Below are positions 45,732 through 54,193 of a stretch of 64,000 nucleotides of DNA, in pieces. Numbering within the stretch: the stretch's first letter is position 1; each line of letters opens with the position of its first letter. The position numbers were made by a program, and so were the translations under genes. The stretch is taken from the NCBI RefSeq assembly GCF_003172895.1, contig NZ_QGKL01000043.1, positions 62,001 through 126,000 on the forward strand, in the 5' to 3' direction. Under the pieces are notes generated by a model, which saw nothing but the letters and a program-made list of their open reading frames with translations, searched no databases and had not been told where the DNA came from. Source of the DNA: Leucothrix arctica. Its GTDB lineage: Bacteria; Pseudomonadota; Gammaproteobacteria; Thiotrichales; Thiotrichaceae.

Positions 45732-46907
45732 TCATTTAACCGTTGGCTTTGCTGTTCGCAATACGTAATAACCAAAAATACCCGACAAGAACGATCCTAT
45801 TAAAATCGCTAGTTTGTCTGCGTAGTGGTAAATCTGCGTGTCGTTGTACGCGAGCGTGTCGATAAATAAACTCATGGTAAAACCAACACCGGTAAGGATT
45901 GATACACCGTAAAGCTGACGCCAATCACTACCCTCTGGCAACTTCGCGATACCCATTTTAATAGCCAACCAGCTAAAGCCAAACACACCTAGCTGCTTAC
46001 CTATAAATAAACCAGCAATGATTCCCAATGGTACTGGTGTAAACATTTGGTCTAGCGAAATGCCTCGCAAATCCACACCTGCATTTACAAAAGCAAACAT
46101 CGGCAAGATCAGGAACGCGACCCAATAGTGTAATCCGTACTCCATTTCCTTACTCATGGAGAACTCAGTGCCATCCTTTTTCTTACACGTTAGTGGGATG
46201 GTAAAGGCAAGCGCGACACCGGCTAATGTTGCGTGAACACCTGACTTTAGTACGCTGATCCACAACACGATACCCAACACGATGTAGGCTGCTCTGTTGG
46301 TCACACCCATTCTATTCATAATGATTAAACTGAATAACGATATAGACGCTACTGTAATTGATGCGGTCGACAGCTCAGCCGTATAGAACAAAGCAATGAT
46401 AACAATCGCGCCAAGGTCATCGATGATCGCCAATGCCAACAGGAAGACCTTCAGAGATAGCGGCACACGTTTTCCAAGCAGTGACAAAATACCTAAGGCA
46501 AACGCGATATCTGTCGCTGTCGGTATTGCCCAACCTTTCATAGCAAACACGTCGCCTTGGTTAAACGCGATGAATACCAGTGCGGGAACTAACATTCCAC
46601 CCACTGCCGCTGCGCCTGGAAGTGCTACTTGGCTCAGTGAAGAAAGGTGCCCTTCTAACACTTCACGCTTCACTTCAAGCCCGATGAGGAAGAAGAATAT
46701 CGCCATCAAACCGTCGTTAACCCACAGTAGTAACGGCTTGGCAATTTGTAGCTCGCCAAAACGTACTTCTACGGGCGTATGTAAGAACGCACTGTACACA
46801 CTTGAGAGCGCGCTATTTTGTAGGATTAAGGCAAAGATCGTGACGAAAATAAGTAATATTCCCGCTGACGACTCACGTTTTAAAAAAGACTCAATGGTAG
46901 TCATCAT
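45732..46907 (-). CDS. nhaA: Na+/H+ antiporter NhaA
   Basis: This 391-residue inner-membrane antiporter has about 12 helices. It shows the family hallmarks ATDIAFALG, the paired aspartates in LAIIDDLGAI (ion-binding site) and the end helix VGFTMSLFIDTLAY. It exchanges two H+ for one Na+ and protects against sodium and alkaline stress. It overlaps the preceding Ca2+/Na+ antiporter gene by 4 bases and is followed by nhaR, forming a cation-homeostasis operon. Confidence 0.95.
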   Translation of the reverse strand: MMTTIESFLKRESSAGILLIFVTIFALILQNSALSSVYSAFLHTPVEVRFGELQIAKPLLLWVNDGLMAIFFFLIGLEVKREVLEGHLSSLSQVALPGAAAVGGMLVPALVFIAFNQGDVFAMKGWAIPTATDIAFALGILSLLGKRVPLSLKVFLLALAIIDDLGAIVIIALFYTAELSTASITVASISLFSLIIMNRMGVTNRAAYIVLGIVLWISVLKSGVHATLAGVALAFTIPLTCKKKDGTEFSMSKEMEYGLHYWVAFLILPMFAFVNAGVDLRGISLDQMFTPVPLGIIAGLFIGKQLGVFGFSWLAIKMGIAKLPEGSDWRQLYGVSILTGVGFTMSLFIDTLAYNDTQIYHYADKLAILIGSFLSGIFGYYVLRTAKPTVK

Positions 46908-47890
46908 GATGGCGAACCTCCGAATAAGATAAAGCCTTGATAAACAAAGAAAGAAATCAGTAACACTGCACCCACCCAGCGATGAATAACGAACGACTCA
47001 CCTTTGGGGACGAATCGCGTGACTAGATAAAACAGCACAACCAAGCCAAGCATAATTGGATAGTCTCGGACAATGACTTCGTTGCTAAAGGTGTTGGGGC
47101 CAACAATTCCAGCGATACCCAGCACCGCTAAAATATTGAATAAACTAGAACCGATCACATTACCGACGGCCATGTCGTGCTCGCCTTTTTTGACCGCTGA
47201 AACAGAAGCTGCTAGCTCTGGTAGGCTAGTACCTATCGCAACGATAGTTAGGCCGATAACAAGATCACTGACACCAAATATTTGTGCGACACCGACTGCG
47301 CCCCAAACTAATAATTTTGCGCTGATCAGTAAGATGATGACGCCAGACACTAGCATCCAAATGATTTGCTTGGAGACCTTCTCTGTTTTGGTCGTTGTTT
47401 CATTACTCGCGTTGGTTTTAGCCGCTGACTCTTTACGAGCGCTAACAATGGTCAACCAGATGACAAAGATCATCGCTGCCATTAGCAAGATCCCATCTAG
47501 GCGAGATAGCACGTCGTCCCAAAGCAAAATACCGAGCGCAAACAACATCCCTATTATTAGTAATGGCGTGTCTTTATTTAGCGTTTGTGGCCCAACTAAT
47601 AAAGGCGCGAGAAGTACGGTCACGCCTAACACTAAGGTCATATTTGCAATATTAGACCCCACCACATTACCGATAGCAAGGCCGTTGTTGCCTTGAAAAG
47701 CGGCCAATCCAGACACCAGCATTTCTGGCGCTGACGTACTAAACGCAACAATCGTCAGTCCAATAATAAGCGGTGAGATACCGAGGCTTTTTGCAATACC
47801 TGATGCGCCGTCGACGAATCGATCGGAGCTCCAAGCCAGTAGCACTAGGCCGATAACTACTGCAACACTGTAAAGTGCTAAGGTTTCCAT
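46904..47890 (-). CDS. CaCA-family calcium/sodium antiporter
   Basis: This 328-residue membrane protein has two inverted repeats, each with the alpha-repeat motif. They are GLTIVAFSTSAPEMLVSG with GNVVGSNIANM, and GLTIVAIGTSLPELAASV with GNVIGSSLFNI, characteristic of YrbG-type exchangers. It probably exports Ca2+ in exchange for Na+. It overlaps nhaA by ATGA, so Na+ that enters in exchange could be expelled by NhaA. Confidence 0.92.
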   Translation of the reverse strand: METLALYSVAVVIGLVLLAWSSDRFVDGASGIAKSLGISPLIIGLTIVAFSTSAPEMLVSGLAAFQGNNGLAIGNVVGSNIANMTLVLGVTVLLAPLLVGPQTLNKDTPLLIIGMLFALGILLWDDVLSRLDGILLMAAMIFVIWLTIVSARKESAAKTNASNETTTKTEKVSKQIIWMLVSGVIILLISAKLLVWGAVGVAQIFGVSDLVIGLTIVAIGTSLPELAASVSAVKKGEHDMAVGNVIGSSLFNILAVLGIAGIVGPNTFSNEVIVRDYPIMLGLVVLFYLVTRFVPKGESFVIHRWVGAVLLISFFVYQGFILFGGSPS

Positions 47891-48002
47891 TTTACTAACT
47901 CCGAGTCATAATTTTCATAATATTTGCCTATAGTAAGGAAATTTCTGATTAATTAAAATTCGTATAATATTTAGTTTTTATCAGATAAAACCTTAATAAA
48001 AA

Positions 48003-48110
48003 ATAAAAGCCACTGCTTAGATAGTTGGCTTTCTTGGTTTTGGATGCAGTAAAAGTGGATTTCCTGCAGGTGGGATTTATCTAGGAAGACCTGTATTAAG
48101 TGGACGAATC
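48003..48110. repeat. Second copy of the extragenic element seen at 31971-32079
   Basis: AAAGCCACTGCTTAGATAGTTGGCTTT is an imperfect copy of the hairpin at 31971-31996. It is followed by GGATTTATCTAGGAA-like text and AAGTGGACGA, in the same order as the other copy. The long perfect inverted repeat is degraded here. The remainder of the 295-base gap 47891-48185 is AT-rich with no gene. The hairpin may also terminate something on the plus strand. Confidence 0.5.
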
Positions 48111-48185
48111 TCATAATCTTCATAGCAGGCCATTTAAAACCTAGCGTCAGTTTCTCTAATACCGGCTAATTCACCTAAAAACAGA

Positions 48186-48686
48186 TTACTCTTCTTCCGT
48201 CCAAGTCACTTTTTGGCCATATAGAGGAATGGTAGAAAGATCCATTTTTGCGGAGCCGTTTTGTACTTCCGTCGCATGAGAAAGGTAGATAAGGGTTTTA
48301 TTCTCCTCATCATAAACGCGTGTGACTTTCAGTGACTTCCATACCAACGAGGTACGCTTTGAGAATACACTTTCACCGCCCTCATCCTTTTCAATATCAC
48401 CAATCACTAGCGGCCCTGTCTGCTTACAAGAGATGGCAGAGTTAGACGGGTCACTAAACACTTCACCATTACGCAAGCGCTCTATAACGCCACGGTCAAA
48501 GTATGAAAAATGACACGTCACGCCTTTAACCTTTGGATCTTCAATCGCTTCAATCTTGATGTCACTACCTAACCAATCGACATTTACATCGCCAACTTCC
48601 TTGGCTTGTACTGAAAATGACAGCGCCATAAGCGAGAAACTAGCGATAGCAACAGTAGAACCTAAAGCGGTAGATAACTTATTCAT
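48186..48686 (-). CDS. creA: CreA family exported protein
   Basis: I chose the ATG at 48686 because GGAG lies about 10 bases upstream and the product then begins with a clean signal peptide (MNKLSTALGSTVAIASFSLMALSFSVQA). The body is CreA-like: VGDVNVDWLGSDIKIEAIEDPKVKGVTCHFSYFDRG, SISCKQTGP-type Cys pair, and VYDEENKTLIYLSHAT. Two Cys could form a disulfide. Periplasmic, function unknown. It lies after the terminator of the bufferin operon and is probably a separate unit. Confidence 0.88.
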   Translation of the reverse strand: MNKLSTALGSTVAIASFSLMALSFSVQAKEVGDVNVDWLGSDIKIEAIEDPKVKGVTCHFSYFDRGVIERLRNGEVFSDPSNSAISCKQTGPLVIGDIEKDEGGESVFSKRTSLVWKSLKVTRVYDEENKTLIYLSHATEVQNGSAKMDLSTIPLYGQKVTWTEEE

Positions 48687-48800
48687 AAACGGTAACTCCA
48701 TGTTTGGTTTAAGGTGGTTCGCCTATTACTAATAATAGACCTTCCTCAGAAAACCACAAATAGCAGTACCTTATCTTTGAAATATCGGTAATCCAGAACC

Positions 48801-48837
48801 AAAAAAGCACCCGTTGAGTGTCCCCAACGAGTGCTTT
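48801..48837 (-). terminator. Terminator of the bufferin operon
   Basis: AAAGCACCCGTTG pairs with CAACGAGTGCTTT with one mismatch. On the minus strand it is followed by a T6 run, right after the DoxX gene. Confidence 0.88.
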
Positions 48838-48863
48838 AGTTAAGCTGAAATTTTAGCTCGACA

Positions 48864-49397
48864 TTATCGTGAATCTTTTCTCTCGAAACCAAACAAGTGG
48901 TCCAAAGACAACTTACCAGGGCCGATAATAACAAGTGCAGCTGCAACACCAGCCCACCACATCGCTGGGTTAACCCAGTGAGACCATGTTGGGAAGACAG
49001 CTAGCTGGATAAACACCGTCATTACCAAAATACCTAACGCTGCAAATCGAGTGAACAAACCGAAGATAAGCAATAACGGCAATGCAATCTCAGCGACACC
49101 CGCTGTCACAGCAAAGAACTTAATGTAAGCAACCGTTGGAGACCCTTCAACATACTCTAATGTTTTAGGATCACACAGTAGCAATGCGCCTTCACGCACT
49201 TCTTCTGGACAAAAGAACTCATACATAAACAGGTCATATACACCCGGATCAGGCTTGAACCAACCATTCCATTTAGCCAGTCCTGAGTAAAAGAACACGC
49301 TAAAGATCTGCCAGCGAAGACCCAGCAATGCTAATGGTTTGAAGACGATGTTCAGCCACTCAAATATAGTTATGTAGAAAGATTTTATTGCACCCAT
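48864..49397 (-). CDS. DoxX family membrane protein of the bufferin operon
   Basis: This 177-residue membrane protein has four helices of the DoxX type (WQIFSVFFYSGLAKWNGWFKPD, ITAGVAEIALPLLLIFGLFTRFAALGILVMT, VNPAMWWAGVAAALVIIGPGKLSLDHLFG). DoxX proteins are quinone-linked oxidoreductase subunits in some systems and are regular companions of BufB/BufC genes. It is last in the operon, 29 bases after bufC, before a strong terminator. It may supply or take electrons during precursor maturation, which is inference. Confidence 0.85.
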   Translation of the reverse strand: MGAIKSFYITIFEWLNIVFKPLALLGLRWQIFSVFFYSGLAKWNGWFKPDPGVYDLFMYEFFCPEEVREGALLLCDPKTLEYVEGSPTVAYIKFFAVTAGVAEIALPLLLIFGLFTRFAALGILVMTVFIQLAVFPTWSHWVNPAMWWAGVAAALVIIGPGKLSLDHLFGFERKDSR

Positions 49398-49426
49398 AGT
49401 GTATTCACTCGTATATATATCGTATT

Positions 49427-50233
49427 TTATTTAAGAAGATGTGCGTTCAATAACTCAGCAAACAACGTCGATACATCGAAGTCTTCATCCAAAGACGTCG
49501 CTGCTTCAGTTGCTGAGTCAAAACTTGCGGTTTGTTTCAAGCTAGACATAAACGCAGACTCAACGTCTGACAGTGGCTTTGCTTGAACTTGTAAATTACT
49601 TTGCCAAAAAATGACGGCGTTTTTATGAGCGCTTAACTCAATCTTTTGGTCTTCTTCCATCTGGCCAAAACGTAGCTGGCTCCACAGTTCAAATATGTCG
49701 AACTCAAGATTCACTATCTGAGTAGAGTCAACCAACGCCATTGGTAACTCCGACAAGTCTTCACCCCGTGAAATTATGCCCTGCACAACTTCTAGCGTTA
49801 AAAAGTCATCACCATTTGCATTGAGCGCTTGCATCCATGCTTGGTCCAAACGACAAAGATCAGGTACGTAAGGATAGCTGACAATCAGTTCTGCAACCTT
49901 AACGTGTAGAAATTCTACAAAACTTGTATTACTTGTATCTGGGTCATCCGCAAAGCCATAACCAATGAGTGTCGCTGATGCTGGTGGCGCTTCATTGACA
50001 TAGCTCCCTGCCAGTTGCGCGAAATAATCCTCGCCCCATAGTTTTACTAAGGTAGGAAAGTTACTTTCAAGTGCAGAGGCACTGGCTCGAATAAAGCCAT
50101 TTCGGTACACACTAAGAAACGATGCGGGTCGGTCACCGCCAAGATAAGCATTAAGCTTGTCACGCTCCCCTGTCTGCATAAAGCGCTCAAAAGCACCGAT
50201 ATAGTCATCGTGAGAATAGCGGTTATCTGCCAT
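49427..50233 (-). CDS. bufC: BufC, DUF2063 partner protein of the MNIO enzyme
   Basis: This 268-residue protein has the N-terminal DUF2063 (HvfC/BufC) domain: FERFMQTGERDKLNAYLG, FLSVYRNGFIRASASALESNFPTLVKLWGEDYFAQLAGSYV and PYVPDLCRLDQAWMQA. In characterised systems this partner binds the precursor and presents it to the MNIO enzyme. It overlaps bufB by 11 bases. The C-terminal domain is about 100 residues and more variable, as in relatives. Confidence 0.9.
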   Translation of the reverse strand: MADNRYSHDDYIGAFERFMQTGERDKLNAYLGGDRPASFLSVYRNGFIRASASALESNFPTLVKLWGEDYFAQLAGSYVNEAPPASATLIGYGFADDPDTSNTSFVEFLHVKVAELIVSYPYVPDLCRLDQAWMQALNANGDDFLTLEVVQGIISRGEDLSELPMALVDSTQIVNLEFDIFELWSQLRFGQMEEDQKIELSAHKNAVIFWQSNLQVQAKPLSDVESAFMSSLKQTASFDSATEAATSLDEDFDVSTLFAELLNAHLLK

Positions 50234-51149
50234 GATTCACGTTCTCCAGAGGTGCTTTTGTAATTGCTTCTAGTAAAGAAGAAGCGCGGTTACGTTCCTC
50301 CATCAACTCGCTAAACTCTGGCACATTGTCATCACGCTCTAGCAGCACAGGCTTTGGCCCAAGTACTTGCATTGCGGTTTCTAACAACTTCCAGACAGCT
50401 TCATCAACGGGTGATGCATGACTATCAATCAATAGCTTATCTGGAAAGTTTGGGTCAGGGTCAAAACCAGCGATGTGGATCTCGCCCACTTTCGACGGGT
50501 CTAACGCTGACAGGTATTGCCCAGGATCTAAGTCAGTATTGCGATAACTTAGGTATAAATTATTGACGTCGACCAATAGCCCTGCGCCAGTTCGATTGGC
50601 AGCTTCCATTAAAAAGTCAGCTTCATCCATTTCTGAAATAAAGTCTAAATAGTTCGTTGGATTCTCAATCAGTATTGGGCGGCCAATGGCCTCTTGGTAA
50701 CGGTCAATACCATCGCACAAGCAGTTGAGTGCTTGCTGCGTTCTAGGTAGTGGTAATAGGTCAGAGAAATAGGCATGCTGACTGGTTGACCAAGTCGCAT
50801 GTTCTGACACCATCACTGGATTAAAGCGTTTAACTAACGCGCTAACTTGCGCCAAATGGCGACTGGTAATAGCAGCGGGCTTCTCGGTAAAAGAACCGAG
50901 AGAGCCTGCGACCCCATGAAAACTCAATGGGAAATGTTCTGCAATTGCTTGCAGATAGCGCAATCTTGGCCCACCTTGAACGAAATAGTTTTCTGTATGC
51001 ACCTCAAACCATAGATCTGGGAAGGATTCTTGCTGAACACTAGGGTCAGCGAATGAGAGTGCATCATCATAATGCTGGGGTTTTAAATTAATCCCAGCGC
51101 CTGACAGTGTTGACTGTTTCGAATCAAATTGGACCAAGTGACTATTCAT
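50223..51149 (-). CDS. bufB: BufB, multinuclear non-haem iron oxidase (DUF692)
   Basis: This 308-residue TIM-barrel enzyme is of the MNIO/DUF692 family. Metal-binding segments are visible in order: EVHTENYF, LSFHGVAGS, VSEHATWS, LIENPTNY, LLVDVNNLYLS, EIHIAGFDP, LIDSHASPV and LLERDDNVPE. MNIO enzymes use two or three irons and O2 to rebuild Cys side chains in ribosomal peptides, forming oxazolone/thioamide or thiooxazole groups. The gene starts 3 bases after the second precursor and overlaps bufC, as in bufferin operons. Its likely substrates are the two BufA proteins just upstream. Confidence 0.93.
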   Translation of the reverse strand: MNSHLVQFDSKQSTLSGAGINLKPQHYDDALSFADPSVQQESFPDLWFEVHTENYFVQGGPRLRYLQAIAEHFPLSFHGVAGSLGSFTEKPAAITSRHLAQVSALVKRFNPVMVSEHATWSTSQHAYFSDLLPLPRTQQALNCLCDGIDRYQEAIGRPILIENPTNYLDFISEMDEADFLMEAANRTGAGLLVDVNNLYLSYRNTDLDPGQYLSALDPSKVGEIHIAGFDPDPNFPDKLLIDSHASPVDEAVWKLLETAMQVLGPKPVLLERDDNVPEFSELMEERNRASSLLEAITKAPLENVNHGR

Positions 51150-51152
51150 TAT

Positions 51153-51515
51153 TTACTTCATGTTGCGTTCTAGAGCAGTTTTAGATGCAGAACCTTCTGG
51201 TGTAAGGATATGCTCACAAGTACCTTTAGGTGCATATGTCCATGCATTACCTTGGAAGTCAATTGTTGAAGTACCCTGACAACTTGTACCTGGGCCTGCT
51301 GCACAATCATTTTCAGCGGTAAGCGCGATACCGAAACACTTGTCTTTACGACCTGAAATTGCTGCGCCCTGAACCCAAGCGTTAAAGCTTTGCTTTACAC
51401 TTGCAGAAGCATCTGCAGAAATACGTAACTGGTCGTTTGGCTTAGCCGCCGCGACTGATGTTAAAACGGCCAATGCTGCACCAGCGATAAGTGCTGAATT
51501 TGTAGACTTTTTCAT
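51153..51515 (-). CDS. bufA: BufA, DUF2282 bufferin precursor without repeat tail
   Basis: I chose the ATG at 51515 because it starts a signal peptide ([24 protein letters not shown]) and GAGAG lies upstream; the frame is open further back. This 120-residue DUF2282 protein has four Cys in [18 protein letters not shown] and GTCEHI, the usual modified positions in bufferins, which bind copper after maturation by BufB/BufC. It is nearly the same as the first 120 residues of the next precursor, so they are recent duplicates. It ends ERNMK with no tail. Confidence 0.9.
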   Translation of the reverse strand: MKKSTNSALIAGAALAVLTSVAAAKPNDQLRISADASASVKQSFNAWVQGAAISGRKDKCFGIALTAENDCAAGPGTSCQGTSTIDFQGNAWTYAPKGTCEHILTPEGSASKTALERNMK

Positions 51516-51616
51516 AAGATGACTCTCTAATTTTGTTGCCACACTACTAGGGGTGGATTTCACAAGGAATACGCAGTGCCAGATTTCAAAAATCGACACC
51601 GCACATTATTTGTTAA

Positions 51617-52222
51617 TTACTTAGCTGCACATGGGTTAGCTGCACAAGGATTCTTTGCTGCACATGGGTTTTTAGCTGCGCAAGGATTTTTAGCCGCACA
51701 TGGGTTAGCTGCACAAGGATTCTTTGCCGCACATGGGTTTTTAGCTGCGCAAGGATTCTTTGCTGCACATGGGTTAGCCGCGCAAGGATTCTTTGCTGCA
51801 CATGGGTTAGCCGCGCAAGGATTAGCTGCACATGGGTTAGCTGAACAAGGGTTGCTACCGCCGCTGATGTTACGCTTCAACGCTGTTTTTGATGCTGGGC
51901 CAGCTGGAGTAATGATGTGCTCACAAGTGCCTTTAGGTGCATATGTCCATGCGTTACCTTGGAAGTCCGATGTTGAAGTACCCTGGCAACTTGTACCAGG
52001 ACCTGCTGCACAATCGTTCTCAACTGCTAGAGCGATGCCGAAGCACTTATCTTTACGACCTGAAATCGCGCCACCAGCAACCCATGTGTAAAAGCTCTTC
52101 TTTTGAGCGGCACTCGCGTCATCAGAGATACGAAGCTGGTCATTTGGCTTAGCTGCTGCTACAGAAGTTAAAAGAGCAAGTGCTGCACCTGCGATTAATG
52201 CGTTGTTAGTAGATTTTTTCAT
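51617..52222 (-). CDS. bufA: BufA-like DUF2282 precursor with 14 [11 protein letters not shown] Cys repeats
   Basis: The ATG at 52222 is preceded by AAAGGATTGATAACC and begins the signal peptide [20 protein letters not shown]. Residues 1 to about 122 form the DUF2282 body with four Cys ([24 protein letters not shown]). After KRNISGGS a tail of about 78 residues contains 14 units of [11 protein letters not shown] or NPCSA, one Cys each. The tail is not part of ordinary DUF2282 proteins. It resembles in style the repeated Cys motifs (EGKCG type) of HvfA-class MNIO substrates. It is the promoter-proximal gene of the operon. Total Cys outside the signal peptide is 18. Confidence 0.9.
   Translation of the reverse strand: MKKSTNNALIAGAALALLTSVAAAKPNDQLRISDDASAAQKKSFYTWVAGGAISGRKDKCFGIALAVENDCAAGPGTSCQGTSTSDFQGNAWTYAPKGTCEHIITPAGPASKTALKRNISGGSNPCSANPCAANPCAANPCAAKNPCAANPCAAKNPCAAKNPCAAKNPCAANPCAAKNPCAAKNPCAAKNPCAANPCAAK
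51620..51856. repeat. Tandem 15/18-base coding repeats in the precursor tail
   Basis: On the plus strand, GCTGCACATGGGTTA-like and GCTGCACAAGGATTCTTT-like units alternate; each encodes NPCAA or NPCAAK on the minus strand. Units are similar but not identical at DNA level. Such a tract could change in unit number by slippage or recombination. Confidence 0.85.
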
Positions 52223-52568
52223 GGTTATCAATCCTTTACTGTTTATGTAATATAATTATTAAGTTCCCCTCTTATACGCAGTACTATTGATTTTAGATTA
52301 AAACTATTTGTATTTATTAAAATAACCACACAAAGGATAGAGAATAAATCACTTTTATTTTAAGGACTTAGATTAAAGAAAACTTATTTACATTTATCTA
52401 TTACCTTATCTTTTTTGGTTAAAATTACAGCGCTTGCAAATCCAGATTGTTTGAAAATCAACCTAATAATCAAGTCCAAGTCTATTGATGTAATTATGTT
52501 TATCTATAAGCTGTTTGCTAACATCATGTGATACCGCGAAACACACAAACTGAATTAAGGACGGATTT
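52223..52568. promoter_or_regulatory. Divergent promoter region between bufferin operon and codA-like gene (346 bp)
   Basis: AT-rich, with no gene. On the minus strand GGAACTT (plus-strand AAGTTCC, 52261-52267) lies about 40 bases before the precursor start, as a -35 of ECF-type promoters would, but no matching -10 is convincing. TATAAT-like text also occurs nearby. AATTAAGGACGG is the ribosome site of the plus-strand deaminase gene. Confidence 0.4.
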
Positions 52569-53819
52569 ATGAAAGTAGTTAATGCGCGTTTACGTGGGCA
52601 AGCAGCGCTCTACACAGTTACTTGTGAAGACGGAACCTTTGCCGCCATCACAGAACAGAGCGAAACAGTCAGTGCGCAAGACGCAGACATAGATGCAAGC
52701 GGTAACCTATTGTGCGCGCCATTTGTTGAGCCACACATCCATCTTGATGCCGTGCTCACCGCAGGCCAACCTCGCTGGAATATGAGTGGCACATTGTTTG
52801 AAGGTATCGATTGCTGGTCTGAGCGCAAACCAATGCTGACCCATGACGATGTGCAACAGCGTGTATTAAAGACAGTCGAGTTACTCTTAGCAAACGGCGT
52901 ACAACACATTCGTACGCATGTGGATGTGACTGACCCAAACCTAGTTGCACTCAAAGCCATTAACGCGCTAAGACCTAAACTTGAACCCTATCTAGACCTC
53001 CAGATTGTCGCATTCCCTCAGGAAGGTATCTTGTCATTCCCAAATGGCAAGCAGTTGATGGAGAGCGCCATAGAGCATGGTGCTGACGTTATTGGGGGTA
53101 TCCCACACTTTGAGTTCACGCGTGAATATGGTGTTGAGTCGATGCGCTGGGTGGTAGACCTAGCCCAAAAGCACGATAAGCTGGTTGATGTACATTGTGA
53201 CGAGATCGATGATGGTGCATCACGATTCCTTGAAGTGTTGGCAACCGCTGCACTAGAAACGGGCATGGGCTCAAAAGTGACGGCCAGCCATACTACAGCC
53301 ATGCACTCTTATAATAATGCGTATTGCAGCAAGCTATTCCGATTATTAAAGATGTCAAAAATCAACTTTGTGTCTTGCCCAACAGAAAGCCTCCATCTAC
53401 AAGGCCGCTTTGATTCATACCCTAAAATACGGGGTATCACACGAGTGAAAGAAATTCGTGATGCTGGAATGAATATCTGCTTTGCCGAAGACTCAATCCA
53501 AGATCCTTGGTATACGCTGGGTAACGGCAAGCTGCTACGCGTACTGGACTCAGGCTTACACTCTTGCCACATGATGGGCTATGACGATATGTCGACCGGT
53601 TTAGACTTGATCACAGATAATGGTGCTAAGACGTTAAACATCGCTGACCGTTACGGTATTGATGTGGGTAAGCCTGCGAATTTCATCATTCTTGAAGGCT
53701 TTGATGATGTCGATGTTATTCGTCGTCAGGGTGACGTTTTATGGTCAGTGAGAGAGGCAAAGGTACTAACTTGCCGCAAACCGAGCTTACTGACGCAGTC
53801 GGTTTGCCTTACTGATTAA
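52569..53819 (+). CDS. CodA-like cytosine/isoguanine deaminase family amidohydrolase
   Basis: This 416-residue amidohydrolase is colinear with E. coli CodA (offset 5). Metal ligands are His56, His58, His209 and Asp308; catalytic Glu212 is in HCDEID, His241 in SHTTAMHSY and Gln151 in FPQEG. It hydrolyses an exocyclic amino group of a pyrimidine or related ring. The active-site loop differs: FAEDSIQDPW replaces FGHDDVFDPW, so the second Asp (314 in CodA) is Ser309 and Phe316 is Gln311. Substrate may differ from cytosine. It stands alone, with no codB permease beside it. Confidence 0.85.
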   Translation: MKVVNARLRGQAALYTVTCEDGTFAAITEQSETVSAQDADIDASGNLLCAPFVEPHIHLDAVLTAGQPRWNMSGTLFEGIDCWSERKPMLTHDDVQQRVLKTVELLLANGVQHIRTHVDVTDPNLVALKAINALRPKLEPYLDLQIVAFPQEGILSFPNGKQLMESAIEHGADVIGGIPHFEFTREYGVESMRWVVDLAQKHDKLVDVHCDEIDDGASRFLEVLATAALETGMGSKVTASHTTAMHSYNNAYCSKLFRLLKMSKINFVSCPTESLHLQGRFDSYPKIRGITRVKEIRDAGMNICFAEDSIQDPWYTLGNGKLLRVLDSGLHSCHMMGYDDMSTGLDLITDNGAKTLNIADRYGIDVGKPANFIILEGFDDVDVIRRQGDVLWSVREAKVLTCRKPSLLTQSVCLTD

Positions 53820-53832
53820 GTCCCAATAGTGT

Positions 53833-53868
53833 AGTCGTGCATGGAAGGAAGCCTCTCATGTACGACTG
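53833..53868. terminator. Hairpin after the codA-like gene
   Basis: AGTCGTGCATG pairs with CATGTACGACT with one G-T wobble and a 13-base loop. There is no T run, so it may be an mRNA-end structure or extragenic repeat rather than an intrinsic terminator. Confidence 0.5.
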
Positions 53869-53892
53869 ATACTGGCTAATATATTCTGATTG

Positions 53893-54126
53893 TTAGTTTG
53901 CCAACAAACGCATCAGCTTCTGCGCATGATTTGCAGCTTCAATACCACGCTCGGTTAAGTAACCACCATCAACATGATCAGTAAAACCCTTGTCGAATAA
54001 GCGCGCTGCGGCTGCAACGGCTGTCTCTGTGGCTTCGGTGCTATGTACCTTTATTCCGCTTGCTGTTGATTCAAGATTAAACTCATTCAGCAATTTTATT
54101 TCTTCCAACTTTTCATTTGAACACAT
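53893..54126 (-). CDS. Small conserved protein, TIGR02647 type
   Basis: This 77-residue protein contains LNEFNLESTASGIKVHSTEATETAVAAAARLFDKGFTDHVDGGYLTERGIEAANHAQ. The pattern fits the TIGR02647 family of small gammaproteobacterial proteins of unknown function, with a possible winged-helix-like fold (GGYLT turn). It has no signal peptide. It is a single gene 67 bases downstream of the SGNH hydrolase gene on the same strand. Confidence 0.75.
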   Translation of the reverse strand: MCSNEKLEEIKLLNEFNLESTASGIKVHSTEATETAVAAAARLFDKGFTDHVDGGYLTERGIEAANHAQKLMRLLAN

Positions 54127-54193
54127 AGAGGCTTTCCTATTGTTTTAGAATTTACGGAGGTGAAGTTTACTATAGCTGAGATAAACCATTGCT

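Noticed and set aside
46396-46932. Plus-strand frame of 178 residues over nhaA
   Set aside because: It is antisense to a clear NhaA; no motif of its own.
47073-47696. Plus-strand frame of 207 residues
   Set aside because: It is antisense to the Ca2+/Na+ antiporter with its two alpha-repeats.
51620-51856. CRISPR-like array of short repeats
   Set aside because: Units are 15 or 18 bases with no spacers, and they encode in-frame [11 protein letters not shown] repeats.
51576-52091. Plus-strand 171-residue frame with [11 protein letters not shown] repeats
   Set aside because: It is the antisense reading of the Cys-repeat precursor. The minus strand has the signal peptide, DUF2282 body, ribosome site and operon context.
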